DNA from: Paracoccus sp. (in: a-proteobacteria)
GTDB taxonomy: Bacteria > Pseudomonadota > Alphaproteobacteria > Rhodobacterales > Rhodobacteraceae
Length of the DNA stretch: 64,000 nucleotides
NCBI RefSeq assembly: GCF_030538655.1
Contig: NZ_JAUNTO010000003.1
Coordinates: 117,239-181,238 of the forward strand
Direction: 5' to 3'
Part shown: positions 34,079-44,469 of the stretch, in pieces
Position numbering within the stretch: the first letter of the stretch is position 1
How the letters are laid out: each line of letters begins with the position of its first letter
The notes under the pieces: generated by a model
Databases searched by the model: none
What the model saw: only the letters and a program-made list of their open reading frames with translations
What the model was told of the DNA's origin: nothing
Translations under genes and position numbers: made by a program

Positions 34079-35074
34079 TTAGTCGGAAACCGGCGTCAGG
34101 CCAAGGACTTCTGCACCGATCTGATAGCTGCGCAGCCGCGCCTCGGGGTCAAAGATATGTCCGGCAAGGATCAGCTCGTCCGGGCGATAGCGGTCGATCA
34201 GCGCGCCAAGCTGAGTGCGCACGGTATCGGGGCCACCCACGGCGCTGACGGCCAGCGCGGCGTTCACCGCCGCCTGATGCTGGGGCGGCACCACCGCATC
34301 CAGATCATCGACCGGCGGCGGCATCAGGCCGGGATTGCCGCTGCGCAGCCGGTAAAAGCTGATCTGCTGGCTGGTGCGCAGCCGTGCGGCCTGTTCGTCG
34401 GTATCGGCCGCGATCAGGTTGGCGGCCAGCATAAAGCGCGGCTGATCGCCCCACGGGCCGGGCTGGAATTTTTCACGATATAGCCGCACCGCCTGATCCA
34501 GATCGCCGGGGGCAAAGTGGCTGGCAAAAGCATAGGGCAGCCCAAGCGCCGCCGCCAGAGATGCGCCATACAGCGACGACCCCAAAATCCACACCGGCAC
34601 ATATGTGCCCTGCCCCGGATGCGCCGCGACACGGGCACCCGGCTGCGGATCGCCCAGATAGGTCAGCAGCTCGATCACATCATCGGGGAACTGGTCGTTG
34701 CGCGCCATGCCCCGGCGCAGCGCCATCATCACCGCGCCATCACCGCCCGGCGCGCGCCCCAGCCCCAGGTCAATGCGCGGGCCGTGGATGGTGGCCAGCG
34801 TGCCGAACGCCTCGGCCACGGCCAGCGGCGCGTGGTTGGGCAGCATGATCCCGCCCGCGCCGACGCGGATGGTTTTCGTATGTTCGGCCACATGCCCGAT
34901 CAGCACCGCCGTCGCGGCGCTGGCGATTCCGGCCATGTTGTGATGCTCGGCCAACCAAAAGCGGTGATAGCCCCAACCCTCGGCGGCCTGCGCCAGACGG
35001 ATCGAGTTACGGAACGACGCGGCGGGGTCAGACCCCTCGGTCACGGGGGAAAGGTCAAGGATCGAGGTTTTCAT
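34079..35074 (-). CDS. luciferase-like monooxygenase family FMN oxidoreductase (group 1)
   Basis: 331 aa flavin-dependent TIM-barrel protein. [43 protein letters not shown] (about 4-46) and [39 protein letters not shown] (about 74-112) define the bacterial 'luciferase family, group 1'. The C-terminal [22 protein letters not shown] is conserved too. The start is the ATG at 35074 (MKTSILD); the frame reaches further up but into the divergent promoter. Substrate unknown. Confidence 0.9.
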   Translation of the reverse strand: MKTSILDLSPVTEGSDPAASFRNSIRLAQAAEGWGYHRFWLAEHHNMAGIASAATAVLIGHVAEHTKTIRVGAGGIMLPNHAPLAVAEAFGTLATIHGPRIDLGLGRAPGGDGAVMMALRRGMARNDQFPDDVIELLTYLGDPQPGARVAAHPGQGTYVPVWILGSSLYGASLAAALGLPYAFASHFAPGDLDQAVRLYREKFQPGPWGDQPRFMLAANLIAADTDEQAARLRTSQQISFYRLRSGNPGLMPPPVDDLDAVVPPQHQAAVNAALAVSAVGGPDTVRTQLGALIDRYRPDELILAGHIFDPEARLRSYQIGAEVLGLTPVSD

Positions 35075-35206
35075 TCCACTCAGATAGGTAGCCCGGCCCC
35101 GCCTTACCAGTTTGCCGGCGCATGTCTGCCATGCGTCGAATGGCCGCTGGACAGTGCCGCAGCCCAACAGCATCATACGAACCCAGAGGAATTCGGGGGG
35201 ATAAAC

Positions 35207-36847
35207 ATGCTGCTTGGCCGCATGATGCACAAACACCTGCTTATCAGCAGCCTGCTGGAACATGCCGAACTGTATCACGGCGGCACTGAAATCGTGTCGG
35301 CCCGGACCGAGGGCGGTTTCGACCGCACCTCATGGGGCGAGTTGGGGCAGAACGCGCGGCGTCTGGCCTCGGCCCTGCTGGCGCGGGGGCTGGAGCCGGG
35401 TGACCGTATCGGCACACTGGCGTGGAACAACATGCGCCACCTGCAACTGTATTTCGGCGTTCCGGGGGCAGGGTTGGTCTGTCACACCATCAACCCGCGC
35501 CTGTCGCCGGAACAGATGGTGTTCATCATCAACGACGCCACCGACCGGATGCTGTTCATCGACGCCACCTTTATGCCGCTGGTGGCGAAAATCCGTGACC
35601 AACTGCCCAACCTGCGCGCCGTGGTGCTGTTGGGGCCGCGTGATGATGCCGCCGCCGCCCAGATCGACGGCCTGCTGTTTCACGACGAATTGCTGGCCGA
35701 GGGCGATCCCGCCTTTCCCTGGCCCGAGATCGACGAAACCGCGCCGTCCTCGCTGTGCTATACCTCGGGGACGACCGGCAACCCCAAGGGCGTGGTCTAT
35801 TCGCACCGCTCGACCCTGCTCCACGCGCTGGTCGGCAATCAGGCAGAAGGCTTTGGCGTCACCGCGCGTGATACGGTGATGCCGGCGGTGCCGATGTTCC
35901 ACGTCAACGCATGGGGCACGCCCTATATGGCCGCCGCCACCGGCGCGCGGTTGGTGCTGCCCGGCCCGCGGCTGGACGGCGAAAACCTGGCCCGGTTGAT
36001 TGAGGCCGAACGGGTCACGCTATCAGCGGGCGTGCCGACGATCTGGATGGGCCTGCTGGCCGGGATCGAGGCGACGGGGGCGGATGTGTCGTCGATGACG
36101 CGCACAGTCGTTGGCGGATCGGCCCTGCCCCCGTCGATGCGCGCAGCCTTTCGCGACCGCCACAACATCGAGTTGATCCACGCGTGGGGCATGACGGAAA
36201 CCAGCCCGCTGGGGACGATGAACTTCCCTCTGGCCAAGCACGACGCCCTGCCCGCCGATCAGGCCGACCTCATCCGGCAGGGGCAAGGCCGCCCGCTGCT
36301 GGGGGTGCAGTTGCGGATTCTGGGCGAGGACGGCCAGCCCTTGCCGCATGACGGGCAGACGCAGGGTGAATTACAGATCAAGGGGCACTGGATCGTGGAC
36401 ACCTATTTTGCACAGGAAAAATCGGCGCTGACATGGGATGGCTGGTTCGACACCGGCGACATCGCCACCATCGACGCCGACGGCTTCATGATTATCCGCG
36501 ACCGATCCAAGGACATCATCAAGTCCGGGGGCGAGTGGATTTCCACGGTCGAGTTGGAAAACATCGCCATCGCCCATCCCAAGGTCGCCAATGCCGCCGC
36601 CATCGCCGCGCGGCATCCGAAATGGGACGAACGCCCGGTGGTCATCGTGCAGCGCCGCCCGCAATCCGGCCTTGAAGAGACGGAACTGCTGGAATTTTAC
36701 AAGGGCAAGGTGCCAAGCTGGCAAATCCCCGACATGGTGATCTTTGTCGAGGCCCTGCCGCTGGGGGCCACCGGCAAGGTGGTCAAGGCCGATCTGCGGG
36801 CCGCATATGGCAACGTGCTGTGGCCCGAGGAAGGGCGCGGGTTGTAA
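35207..36847 (+). CDS. fatty-acid--CoA ligase (long/medium chain)
   Basis: 546 aa ANL-superfamily enzyme. The AMP-binding P-loop [20 protein letters not shown] (about 182-201), GWGMTETSP-like [14 protein letters not shown] (about 325), [34 protein letters not shown] (about 412-445) and the C-terminal catalytic Lys in [14 protein letters not shown] (about 522) are all intact. It activates fatty acids to acyl-CoA via acyl-AMP. The ATG at 35207 follows GGGGGG; a second ATG lies at 35222. Divergent from the monooxygenase gene. Chain length not deducible. Confidence 0.92.
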   Translation: MLLGRMMHKHLLISSLLEHAELYHGGTEIVSARTEGGFDRTSWGELGQNARRLASALLARGLEPGDRIGTLAWNNMRHLQLYFGVPGAGLVCHTINPRLSPEQMVFIINDATDRMLFIDATFMPLVAKIRDQLPNLRAVVLLGPRDDAAAAQIDGLLFHDELLAEGDPAFPWPEIDETAPSSLCYTSGTTGNPKGVVYSHRSTLLHALVGNQAEGFGVTARDTVMPAVPMFHVNAWGTPYMAAATGARLVLPGPRLDGENLARLIEAERVTLSAGVPTIWMGLLAGIEATGADVSSMTRTVVGGSALPPSMRAAFRDRHNIELIHAWGMTETSPLGTMNFPLAKHDALPADQADLIRQGQGRPLLGVQLRILGEDGQPLPHDGQTQGELQIKGHWIVDTYFAQEKSALTWDGWFDTGDIATIDADGFMIIRDRSKDIIKSGGEWISTVELENIAIAHPKVANAAAIAARHPKWDERPVVIVQRRPQSGLEETELLEFYKGKVPSWQIPDMVIFVEALPLGATGKVVKADLRAAYGNVLWPEEGRGL

Positions 36848-36967
36848 CACCCGCTGCCTACGTGTCGCATCGCTGTTGTGACGCGACTTCGCCCCGCCAG
36901 GCACCGCGAACGGGCCGCTTGCCTGCCCGAGTGGCCCTAATGCGACCCGCCCACCTCGCGCGGCGGT

Positions 36968-39900
36968 TCATTGTTCGATCACGTCCAGCACGCCGGGAAC
37001 GGCGCGCAGCATCTGTCGCGCGGGCGGGGTGACAGGCAGGTTATCGGCCACCTGAATTTCCACGATCCGCCCGGCGTCAGGCAGGCGCAGCAGGATCGGG
37101 CCGCGCGCGCGGGGGCTGGCGCTGACCGCCTGCCCGATCTGGGCCAACATCTCGGCCAGTTGTGGCACCACGCCTGCATCTGCGATTTCCACCGCCAGCG
37201 CACCCGCCCCCGCATCGGCAATTACCTGATCCAGCAGAGTGACGCTGTTGGCCAGCAGCTTGACCTCATCCCCCGAGGGTTCGACCTTGACCTGCAAGAC
37301 CACATTCTGCCCCGGCTCTAACTTGTCGCGGTTGGCGTTCAGCAGGTCGGAAAACACCGTCACTTCATACAGGCCGGTCGGGTCGGACAGGCTGACAAAG
37401 GCGTATTGCGTGCCCTTGGCCGATTTGCGTTCCTGCCGCGCGCCGACAGTGCCGGCAATATTGGCCACCAGCGGACCACCTGCCGCATCCGCCACGATTT
37501 CCGCCAGAGTCTGCACCTTTTTTCGACGCAGGGCGGGCAGGTAATCGTCCAGCGGATGCCCCGACAGATAGAAACCGATGGCGGTATGTTCCTCGCCCAG
37601 CTTTTCGGTCGGCAGCCAGACAGCGGCGGTCGCCGGGCGGGGCGGCGGCAGATCCTCGCCACCACCGAACAGCGACGACTGGTTCGAGGCCGCCTGTTCC
37701 TGCACCGCCGCCGACCACGCGACCAGCGCATCCAGCGATTTCAGCACGCGGGCACGGTTCGCATCCAGCGCGTCAAAGGCCCCGGCGCGGGCCAGCATTT
37801 CCAACGGGCGCTTGCCCACCCGCTTCATATCGACGCGACGGGCGAAATCGGTCAGATCGGCAAAGGGCGTGTCGCCGCGCGCATCGGCAATCAGCCGCAT
37901 CGCCTCGATCCCCACGCCCTTCAGCGCGCCAAGGGCATAGTGGATGCGCCCATCCACCACCGTGAACCGCGGCGCCGAGCGATTGACGCAAGGCGGCACG
38001 ATCTCGATGCCCATGCGATCCACCTCGCGTTTATAGACCGCCAGCTTGTCAGTCAGATGGATGTCGCAGTTCATCACCGCCGCCATGAATTCGACCGGGT
38101 GGTTCGCCTTGAGCCATGCGGTCTGATAGCTGACCACGGCATAGGCCGCCGCGTGGGACTTGTTAAAACCGTAATTGGCAAACTTTTCCAAAAGGTCGAA
38201 AACTTCGCCCGCCTTTTTCGCGTTGACCCCGTTCGCCACCGCGCCATCGACGAATTTCGGCCGCTCCTTGGCCATTTCCTCGGCGATCTTTTTGCCCATC
38301 GCGCGGCGCAGCAGGTCGGCCCCGCCAAGGCTGTAACCCGCCATCACCTGTGCGATCTGCATCACCTGTTCCTGATAAACGATGATGCCCTGCGTTTCGG
38401 CAAGGATATGGTCGATGCTGGGATGGATGGATTCCAGATCGCGCAGTCCGTTCTTGACCTCGCAATAGGTCGGGATGTTTTCCATTGGACCGGGGCGATA
38501 CAGGGCGACCAGCGCCACGATGTCCTCGATACAGGTCGGGCGCATCCGGCGCAGCGCGTCCATCATGCCGCTGGATTCCACCTGAAACACTGCCACCGTG
38601 CGGGCCGATGCGAACAGGTCGTAGCTGGGCTTGTCATCCAGCGGGATGGCGTTGATCTGATTTTCCGCGCCCTCGGGCGGGTCATACAGGCGGCGGCCAT
38701 CGGCGGCGATATGCAGCGCCCGGCCACCGCCGTTAATCAGATCGACGGCGTTTTGAATGACGGTCAGGGTTTTCAGGCCCAGAAAGTCGAATTTGACCAG
38801 CCCGGCCTGTTCAACCCATTTCATATTGAACTGAGTCGCCGGCATATCCGATGCCGGATCGCGATACAGCGGCACCAGCTGATCCAGCGGGCGGTCGCCA
38901 ATCACCACCCCGGCGGCATGGGTGGATGCGTTGCGATACAGACCCTCAAGCTGTTCGGCGTAATCCAGCAGGCGGGCGACGACTTCTTCGCGGGCGGCTT
39001 CGCGCAGGCGGGGTTCGTCGGCGCGGGCCTTGGTGATGGAAACCGGCTTGACCCCCTCGACCGGGATCATCTTGGACAGGCGATCCACCTGACCAAAGGG
39101 CATCTGTAACACCCGGCCCACGTCGCGCACCGCCGCCTTGGACAGCAGCGCACCAAAGGTGATGATCTGCCCCACCTTATCCGCGCCGTATTTTTGCTGG
39201 ACGTAGTGGATCACCTCCTCCCGGCGATCCATACAAAAGTCGATGTCGAAATCCGGCATCGACACCCGTTCCGGGTTCAAGAACCGTTCAAACAGCAGGT
39301 GATAGCGCAGCGGGTCAAGGTCGGTGATCGTCAGCGCATAAGCGACCAGAGACCCCGCGCCCGACCCCCGCCCCGGCCCGACCGGAATATCGTGGTCCTT
39401 GGCCCATTTGATGAAATCGGCCACGATCAGGAAATAGCCGGGAAAGCCCATCTGTTCGATGATGCCCAGTTCGAAATCCAGCCGTTTTTCATATTCCTCG
39501 ACCGGCACAGCATGAGGAATCACCGCCAGCCGGTCAGCCAGCCCCTGTTTGGCCTGACGGCGCAGTTCGTTCACCTCGTCATCGGCGAAGCGCGGCAAAA
39601 TGGGCGCATGTTTGGCCACGGCAAAGGCGCAGCGGCGGGCGATTTCGACGGTATTTTCCAGCGCCTCGGGCAGATCGGCGAACAGCAGCGCCATTTCCTC
39701 GGGGGTTTTGAAGTAATGCTGCGGCGTCAGGCGGCGACGGGGCTGCGGCTGATCGACATAGGCCTTTTCAGCGATACAGATCAGCGCGTCATGCGCCTCA
39801 TACATTTCAGGCTTGGGGAAATAGACGTCATTGGTGGCGACCAGCGGCAGGGCCAGATCATAGGCCAGCGCGATCAGGCCGGGTTCCGACGCCGACTCGG

Positions 39901-40450
39901 CCGGGACGGGGTTGCCGCCCGCATCGTGATGGCGCTGCAATTCCACATACAGCCGCCCCGGAAAGGCCGCCGCCAGTTGCTGCGCCAGATCGCGCGCCGC
40001 ATCCGCGTGACCGGCGGCGATCATCTGCCCGATGCTGCCTTCTGCCCCGCCGGTCAACAGAATCAGCCCCTCGGCATGGGCGGCCAGTTCCTCGACCGTG
40101 ACATGCGGCGCGGCACCGCCCTGCCGCAGATACAGGCAGGATGACAGCGCCATCAGGTTCAGCCAGCCCGCCCTGTTCTGCGCCAGCGCCACCACCGGCC
40201 CGGCAGGCGCGCCATCGGGGGCCAGCGTGATCTGACAGCCGATAATCGGCTGCACGCCCTCGCCCACCGCCTTGACGGAAAATTCCAGCGCCGCGAACAT
40301 GGCGTTGGTATCGGTCAGCGCCACGGCGGGCATTCCGGCAGCAGCGGCCAGCTTGGCCAGCTTGCCTACGGGAATGGCACCTTCCAGCAAAGAATGCTCG
40401 GAATGGCAGCGCAGGTGAATAAAGCGGGGCAGATCGGCGGGCTGTGACAT
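36968..40450 (-). CDS. dnaE: DNA polymerase III alpha subunit
   Basis: 1160 aa, usual size. N-terminal PHP domain begins IHLRCHSEHSLLEGAIPVG (about 11-29); the polymerase catalytic Asp residues are in SMPDFDIDFCMDRREEVIHYVQQKYG (about 392-417). The tandem HhH region contains FNKSHAAAYAVVSYQTAWLKANHP (about 760), and the C-terminal OB domain AGTVGARQERKSAKGTQYAFVSLSDPTG lies at about 1000. It is the main replicative polymerase. Convergent with the CoA ligase, and divergent from the BMP transporter operon. Confidence 0.97.
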   Translation of the reverse strand: MSQPADLPRFIHLRCHSEHSLLEGAIPVGKLAKLAAAAGMPAVALTDTNAMFAALEFSVKAVGEGVQPIIGCQITLAPDGAPAGPVVALAQNRAGWLNLMALSSCLYLRQGGAAPHVTVEELAAHAEGLILLTGGAEGSIGQMIAAGHADAARDLAQQLAAAFPGRLYVELQRHHDAGGNPVPAESASEPGLIALAYDLALPLVATNDVYFPKPEMYEAHDALICIAEKAYVDQPQPRRRLTPQHYFKTPEEMALLFADLPEALENTVEIARRCAFAVAKHAPILPRFADDEVNELRRQAKQGLADRLAVIPHAVPVEEYEKRLDFELGIIEQMGFPGYFLIVADFIKWAKDHDIPVGPGRGSGAGSLVAYALTITDLDPLRYHLLFERFLNPERVSMPDFDIDFCMDRREEVIHYVQQKYGADKVGQIITFGALLSKAAVRDVGRVLQMPFGQVDRLSKMIPVEGVKPVSITKARADEPRLREAAREEVVARLLDYAEQLEGLYRNASTHAAGVVIGDRPLDQLVPLYRDPASDMPATQFNMKWVEQAGLVKFDFLGLKTLTVIQNAVDLINGGGRALHIAADGRRLYDPPEGAENQINAIPLDDKPSYDLFASARTVAVFQVESSGMMDALRRMRPTCIEDIVALVALYRPGPMENIPTYCEVKNGLRDLESIHPSIDHILAETQGIIVYQEQVMQIAQVMAGYSLGGADLLRRAMGKKIAEEMAKERPKFVDGAVANGVNAKKAGEVFDLLEKFANYGFNKSHAAAYAVVSYQTAWLKANHPVEFMAAVMNCDIHLTDKLAVYKREVDRMGIEIVPPCVNRSAPRFTVVDGRIHYALGALKGVGIEAMRLIADARGDTPFADLTDFARRVDMKRVGKRPLEMLARAGAFDALDANRARVLKSLDALVAWSAAVQEQAASNQSSLFGGGEDLPPPRPATAAVWLPTEKLGEEHTAIGFYLSGHPLDDYLPALRRKKVQTLAEIVADAAGGPLVANIAGTVGARQERKSAKGTQYAFVSLSDPTGLYEVTVFSDLLNANRDKLEPGQNVVLQVKVEPSGDEVKLLANSVTLLDQVIADAGAGALAVEIADAGVVPQLAEMLAQIGQAVSASPRARGPILLRLPDAGRIVEIQVADNLPVTPPARQMLRAVPGVLDVIEQ

Positions 40451-40514
40451 GACGGCAACCTAGGCGCGACGCACGATCTGTGCAATTGCCGGTTACGCCG
40501 GTTCAGGGCTAATC

Positions 40515-40528
40515 TGACCGGACGGACA
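40515..40528. promoter_or_regulatory. putative operator upstream of the BMP-type ABC operon
   Basis: TGACCGGACGGACA is an imperfect palindrome (TG.CCG..CGG.CA) located 19 bp before the GTG start. The half-site TGACC recalls TetR-family sites such as RutR (TTGACCA...TGGTCAA). Binding protein not in the window, so this is a weak assignment from sequence form and position. Confidence 0.35.
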
Positions 40529-40546
40529 AATATCAAGGGGGCGGGT

Positions 40547-42064
40547 GTGGACCAGCCGATCTTTCGCGCAGAGGGCTTGGGCAAGTCCTATCCCGGTGTC
40601 CGGGCGAATGACGACGTGTCCTTCACCGTCGCGCCGGGCGAAATCCATGCGTTGCTGGGCGAAAATGGCGCCGGGAAATCAACACTGGTCAAGATGATCT
40701 ATGGCCTTGTGCGGCCCGATGATGGTCGCATGGAACTGGTTGGCCGCCCCCATATCCCCGCCGATCCGCGTGCTGCCCGCGCCGCAGGCGTGGCGATGGT
40801 CTTTCAGCATTTCAGCCTGTTCGACGCGCTCAGCGTGGCGGAAAACGTGGCGCTTGGCATGGAAAACCCGCCGCCCCGCCGCGAACTGGCCGACCGAATC
40901 GCGCAGGTCAGCCGCGATTTCGGCCTGCCCTTGGTGCCGGGGCGTCTGGTGGCCACGCTGTCGGCGGGCGAACGTCAACGGGTCGAAATCATCCGCTGCC
41001 TGCTGCAAAACCCCCGGCTGCTGATTATGGACGAACCGACCAGCGTGCTGACCCCGCAGGAATCGGACCTGCTGTTTTCGACCCTGCGCAAGCTGGCCGA
41101 TCGCGGCACGGCAATCCTGTATATCAGCCATAAGTTAGAGGAAATCCGCGGCCATTGCGATCACGCCACGATCCTGCGGCATGGCCGCGTGGTCGGCTCG
41201 GTCGATCCGCGCCAGCATTCGGCGCGCGAACTGGCGGCGATGATGGTCGGCGCGGAAATGCGCCAGATCGACCGCAGCGGGCGTCAGGCGGGCGCGGATC
41301 TGCTGGCGGTGCGCGGACTGTCGCTGCCCGCCCCCACGGCCGAGGGCACGGCCCTGCGCGACATCAGCCTGATCGTTCGTGCGGGCGAGGTGTTGGGCAT
41401 CGGCGGTGTCGCCGGGAACGGACAGGAAGAACTGCTGGCCGCGCTGTCGGGCGAGGTGACGTCGCACCCCGGCACCATCACGCTGGACGGGCACGATCTG
41501 TCACAATCGGGGCCAGAAGCGCGCCGCACCGCCGGGCTGCTGGCCGCGCCCGAGGATCGACTGGGCCATGCCGCCGTGCCGGATTTCAGCCTGACCGATA
41601 ACGCCATTCTGACCGCTGCACAGCGCCAGTCGCTGTTGCACGGCGGGCTGATCGACCGGGGCGCGGCCCGCGCCTTTGCCGAACGGGTGATCCGCGATTT
41701 CGACGTGCGCACCCCCGGCCCCGGCACGGCGGCGCGGGCGCTGTCGGGGGGCAACCTGCAAAAATTTGTTATCGGGCGCGAGGTGTTGCAAAACCCCCGC
41801 GTTCTGGTGGTGAACCAGCCGACATGGGGCGTGGATGCAGGGGCCGCCGCCGCCGTGCGTCAGTCTTTGCTGGATCTGGCGCGCGCGGGGGCGGGGGTGA
41901 TCGTGATTTCTCAGGATCTGGACGAGCTTATGGAACTATCTGACCGTTTTTGCGCCCTGAACGAAGGCCGCCTGTCCGAACCCCGCCCGACCGAAGGGCT
42001 GACGCTGGACCAGATCGGCCTGATGCTGGGCGGGGCGCATGGCATGGCCGAGGCGCGGATATGA
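40547..42064 (+). CDS. BMP-family ABC transporter ATP-binding protein (nucleoside type)
   Basis: 505 aa with two fused ABC domains, as in YufO/NupO and RbsA-like proteins. First domain: Walker A GENGAGKSTLVKMIYG (about 40), LSAGERQRVEIIRCLLQNPRLLIMDEPTSVL (about 142-172). The second domain has a degenerate Walker A (GVAGNGQEELLAALSG, about 287) and LSGGNLQKFVIGREVLQNPRVLVVNQPTWGVD (about 400), as usual for this family. GTG start at 40547 with AAGGGGG upstream. Its stop overlaps the next permease ATG. Energises import of the ligand caught by the BMP protein at 44470. Confidence 0.92.
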   Translation: MDQPIFRAEGLGKSYPGVRANDDVSFTVAPGEIHALLGENGAGKSTLVKMIYGLVRPDDGRMELVGRPHIPADPRAARAAGVAMVFQHFSLFDALSVAENVALGMENPPPRRELADRIAQVSRDFGLPLVPGRLVATLSAGERQRVEIIRCLLQNPRLLIMDEPTSVLTPQESDLLFSTLRKLADRGTAILYISHKLEEIRGHCDHATILRHGRVVGSVDPRQHSARELAAMMVGAEMRQIDRSGRQAGADLLAVRGLSLPAPTAEGTALRDISLIVRAGEVLGIGGVAGNGQEELLAALSGEVTSHPGTITLDGHDLSQSGPEARRTAGLLAAPEDRLGHAAVPDFSLTDNAILTAAQRQSLLHGGLIDRGAARAFAERVIRDFDVRTPGPGTAARALSGGNLQKFVIGREVLQNPRVLVVNQPTWGVDAGAAAAVRQSLLDLARAGAGVIVISQDLDELMELSDRFCALNEGRLSEPRPTEGLTLDQIGLMLGGAHGMAEARI

Positions 42065-43137
42065 TCCGGCTGGAGCCACGTCGTCAGGGATCGCGCCTGT
42101 GGCAGTTCGGCGCGCCGGTAGCGGCGGTGCTGGCCACGATGCTGACCGGCGGACTGTTGTTCGCGCTGATGGGCTTTGACCCGGTGGCAGCGATCCGCAC
42201 GATCTTTTTCGATCCGCTGTTCGGCGCGGCAGCCAGCTATTCCCGGCCGCAACTGCTGATCAAGGCCGCGCCGCTGATTCTGATCGCTTCGGGGCTGGCG
42301 GTGGGCTTTCGCGCGGGCATCTGGAACATCGGCGCCGAGGGGCAGTATATCATCGGTGCGATCTGCGGCGCGGCGGTGGCTTTGGCCATGTATCCCGCGC
42401 CGGGCTGGTGGATTTTCCCGGCCATGGTTATCGCAGGCGCGGCGGGCGGATGGGCCTGGGGGATGATCCCGGCGCTGTTGAAAAACTGGTTCGGGGCGTC
42501 GGAAATTCTGGTGTCGCTGATGCTGGTCTATGTGGCGCAACGGGTGGCCGCGTGGATGGCCTTTGGCCCGATGCGCAACCCCGAGGGTTTCGGCTTTCCC
42601 GGATCGCGCAATTTGCAGCAATATCCTGCCGCATCGAACCCGGAGCTGATCGCAGGGACCGGCGCGCATTGGGGCGTGGTCGCGGCAATGGTGGCGGTGC
42701 TGGCGACATGGCTGCTGATGGACCGCCACATTCGCGGCCTGCACATCCGCGCCGCTGGTCTTGCCCCGCGCGCGGCCCGCTTTGCCGGGGTCAGACCGCA
42801 GGTGCTGGTGGCTTTTTGTCTTGGCCTGTCGGGCGCATTGGCCGGAATGGCCGGCCTGTTCGAGGCGGCAGGCCCCGCAGGCCAGATCACCGACAAGATC
42901 GGCGTGGGTTATGGCTTTACCGCGATCATCGTCGCCTTTCTGGGGCGGCTGCACCCTGTGGGCATCCTGTTGGCCGGGTTGCTGCTGGCGCTGACCTATA
43001 TCGGCGGGGAATTGGCGCAGCTGATGCTGAACCTGCCCGCCGCCAGCGTGCAGGTGTTTCAGGGGATGCTGCTGTTCTTTCTGCTGGCCTTTGATCTGCT
43101 GACCCGGTTCCGGGTGCGTTGGAGGACGCCCGCATGA
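42061..43137 (+). CDS. BMP-family ABC transporter permease 1
   Basis: 358 aa with about 8-10 membrane segments. LASGLAVGFRAGIWNIGAEGQYIIGAICGAAVAL (about 80-110) is the conserved cytoplasmic coupling region of this permease family. The end GMLLFFLLAFDLLTRFRVRW is typical of YufP-like proteins. The ATG at 42061 overlaps the ATPase stop by 4 nt and its own TGA overlaps the start of the small membrane protein gene. Confidence 0.92.
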   Translation: MIRLEPRRQGSRLWQFGAPVAAVLATMLTGGLLFALMGFDPVAAIRTIFFDPLFGAAASYSRPQLLIKAAPLILIASGLAVGFRAGIWNIGAEGQYIIGAICGAAVALAMYPAPGWWIFPAMVIAGAAGGWAWGMIPALLKNWFGASEILVSLMLVYVAQRVAAWMAFGPMRNPEGFGFPGSRNLQQYPAASNPELIAGTGAHWGVVAAMVAVLATWLLMDRHIRGLHIRAAGLAPRAARFAGVRPQVLVAFCLGLSGALAGMAGLFEAAGPAGQITDKIGVGYGFTAIIVAFLGRLHPVGILLAGLLLALTYIGGELAQLMLNLPAASVQVFQGMLLFFLLAFDLLTRFRVRWRTPA

Positions 43138-43523
43138 AGGGTCACGATCATCTGCCCGCAGCGATCCCGAGCCCCCTAAGTTTTCTTGGCACGTTTCTTT
43201 TAGGTCTTTTTTTCGGCGGCATGTTCGGTTTCTTGCTGACTGTCGCAATGTTTTTTATACAGCTGTCCTCGCCCCTTGAGGGGATCATGCTGTTTGCCGG
43301 GCTGATCGCCATCGCGGGCGTCTATCATCTGTTGGGATGGGCAGTTTTTGTCCTGCCGTTCAAGACGATCAAATGGCTGTGGCAATGGGTCAATGGGCAT
43401 CCCGTGTCGACTAAAGTCACCAAACAACCCGCGCCCGTCACAGCCACCCACTGGACCGAACGCGCTGCATATTGGTCGGGTTTCGCGCTGATGCTGTTAC
43501 TGATCTTGCGAGGAAACCTGTGA
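43134..43523 (+). CDS. small membrane protein inserted between the BMP permease genes, unknown function
   Basis: 129 aa with three hydrophobic segments (about 15-43, 49-74, 108-122). It starts at 43134 as ATGA overlapping the permease stop, so it is translationally coupled to the operon. The reading frame MKGHDHLPAAIPSPLSFLGTFLLGLFFGGMFG has more AT-rich codons (TTT, CTT) than its neighbours, and no family is recognised. Second permease begins 37 nt after its stop. It could be a transporter accessory protein or a passenger acquired at this point. Confidence 0.75.
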   Translation: MKGHDHLPAAIPSPLSFLGTFLLGLFFGGMFGFLLTVAMFFIQLSSPLEGIMLFAGLIAIAGVYHLLGWAVFVLPFKTIKWLWQWVNGHPVSTKVTKQPAPVTATHWTERAAYWSGFALMLLLILRGNL

Positions 43524-43560
43524 TGACCGCTATTTGCGCTGTCTATAAAGGAACTGTGGC

Positions 43561-44448
43561 ATGATCGACCCGCTATCGCTGTTCCTGATGCTGCTGGCCG
43601 CCAGCACCCCCATCCTGTTCGCCGCGCTTGGCGAGTTGGTGGTGGAACGCGCGGGCGTGCTGAATCTTGGGGTCGAGGGGATGATGATTACTGGCGCGCT
43701 GGCGGGCTTTGCAGCGGCCTATGTCACCGGCAATCCGTTCATCGGCTTTGCCGCCGCCGCGCTGACCGGGGCGCTCGTGTCGCTGCTGTTCGGGGTGGTC
43801 ACGCAGCATCTGCTGGCCAATCAGGTCGCATCCGGTCTGGCACTGACGCTGTTCGGGCTGGGACTGGCCGCGATGTTCGGGCGCAACTACGAAGGGGTCA
43901 AGGCGCCCGCGATGGCCGCCGGACCGCTGGGGCTGAACTGGATTATCTGGGTCGGGCTGGCCATGGTGCCGCTGATCTGGTGGTTCCTGTCGCGGTCGCG
44001 CGCCGGGCTGATCCTGCGCGCCGTCGGCGAAAACCACGAGGCCGCACATGGGCTGGGCTATCCGGTTCGCGCCATACGCATGGGGGCGATTGCCTTTGGC
44101 GGGGCCATGGCGGGGATCGGCGGGGCGTTTATCTCGATCGCCACCGTGCTGCAATGGACCGAGGGCATGACGGCGGGCGCGGGCTGGATCGCGCTGGCCA
44201 TCGTGGTGTTTTCCGGCTGGACGCCGCTTGGCGTGCTGGCCGGGGCATGGCTGTTCGGCGGCGTCACCGTGCTGCAATTGCGCCTGCAAGCCGCGGGGGT
44301 CGCCGTGCCGGTGCAACTGTTGTCGATGGCGCCCTATCTTGCCACGATTATCGTGCTGGTGCTGATTTCAGCCCGGCAAAAATACAGCCGCCGCGCAGGT
44401 GGCGGCGCGCCCGGATCACTGGGCCAGAATTTCCACGCGCTGCGATAA
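43561..44448 (+). CDS. BMP-family ABC transporter permease 2
   Basis: 295 aa with about eight membrane helices. GELVVERAGVLNLGVEGMMITGALAGF (about 22-48) is the conserved signature of the second permease (YufQ/RbsC-like), and VRAIRMGAIAFGGAMAGIGGAFIS (about 176-199) is a later helix. Pairs with the first permease to form the membrane channel. SD-like AAGGAAC 6-8 nt before the ATG. The binding-protein gene starts 21 nt downstream. Confidence 0.92.
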   Translation: MIDPLSLFLMLLAASTPILFAALGELVVERAGVLNLGVEGMMITGALAGFAAAYVTGNPFIGFAAAALTGALVSLLFGVVTQHLLANQVASGLALTLFGLGLAAMFGRNYEGVKAPAMAAGPLGLNWIIWVGLAMVPLIWWFLSRSRAGLILRAVGENHEAAHGLGYPVRAIRMGAIAFGGAMAGIGGAFISIATVLQWTEGMTAGAGWIALAIVVFSGWTPLGVLAGAWLFGGVTVLQLRLQAAGVAVPVQLLSMAPYLATIIVLVLISARQKYSRRAGGGAPGSLGQNFHALR

Positions 44449-44469
44449 AGCGCCAACAGAGAGGGTGAA

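Noticed and set aside
37406-39109. A 567-codon plus-strand open frame opposite dnaE
   Set aside because: Antisense to the dnaE polymerase domain; composition typical of a shadow frame.
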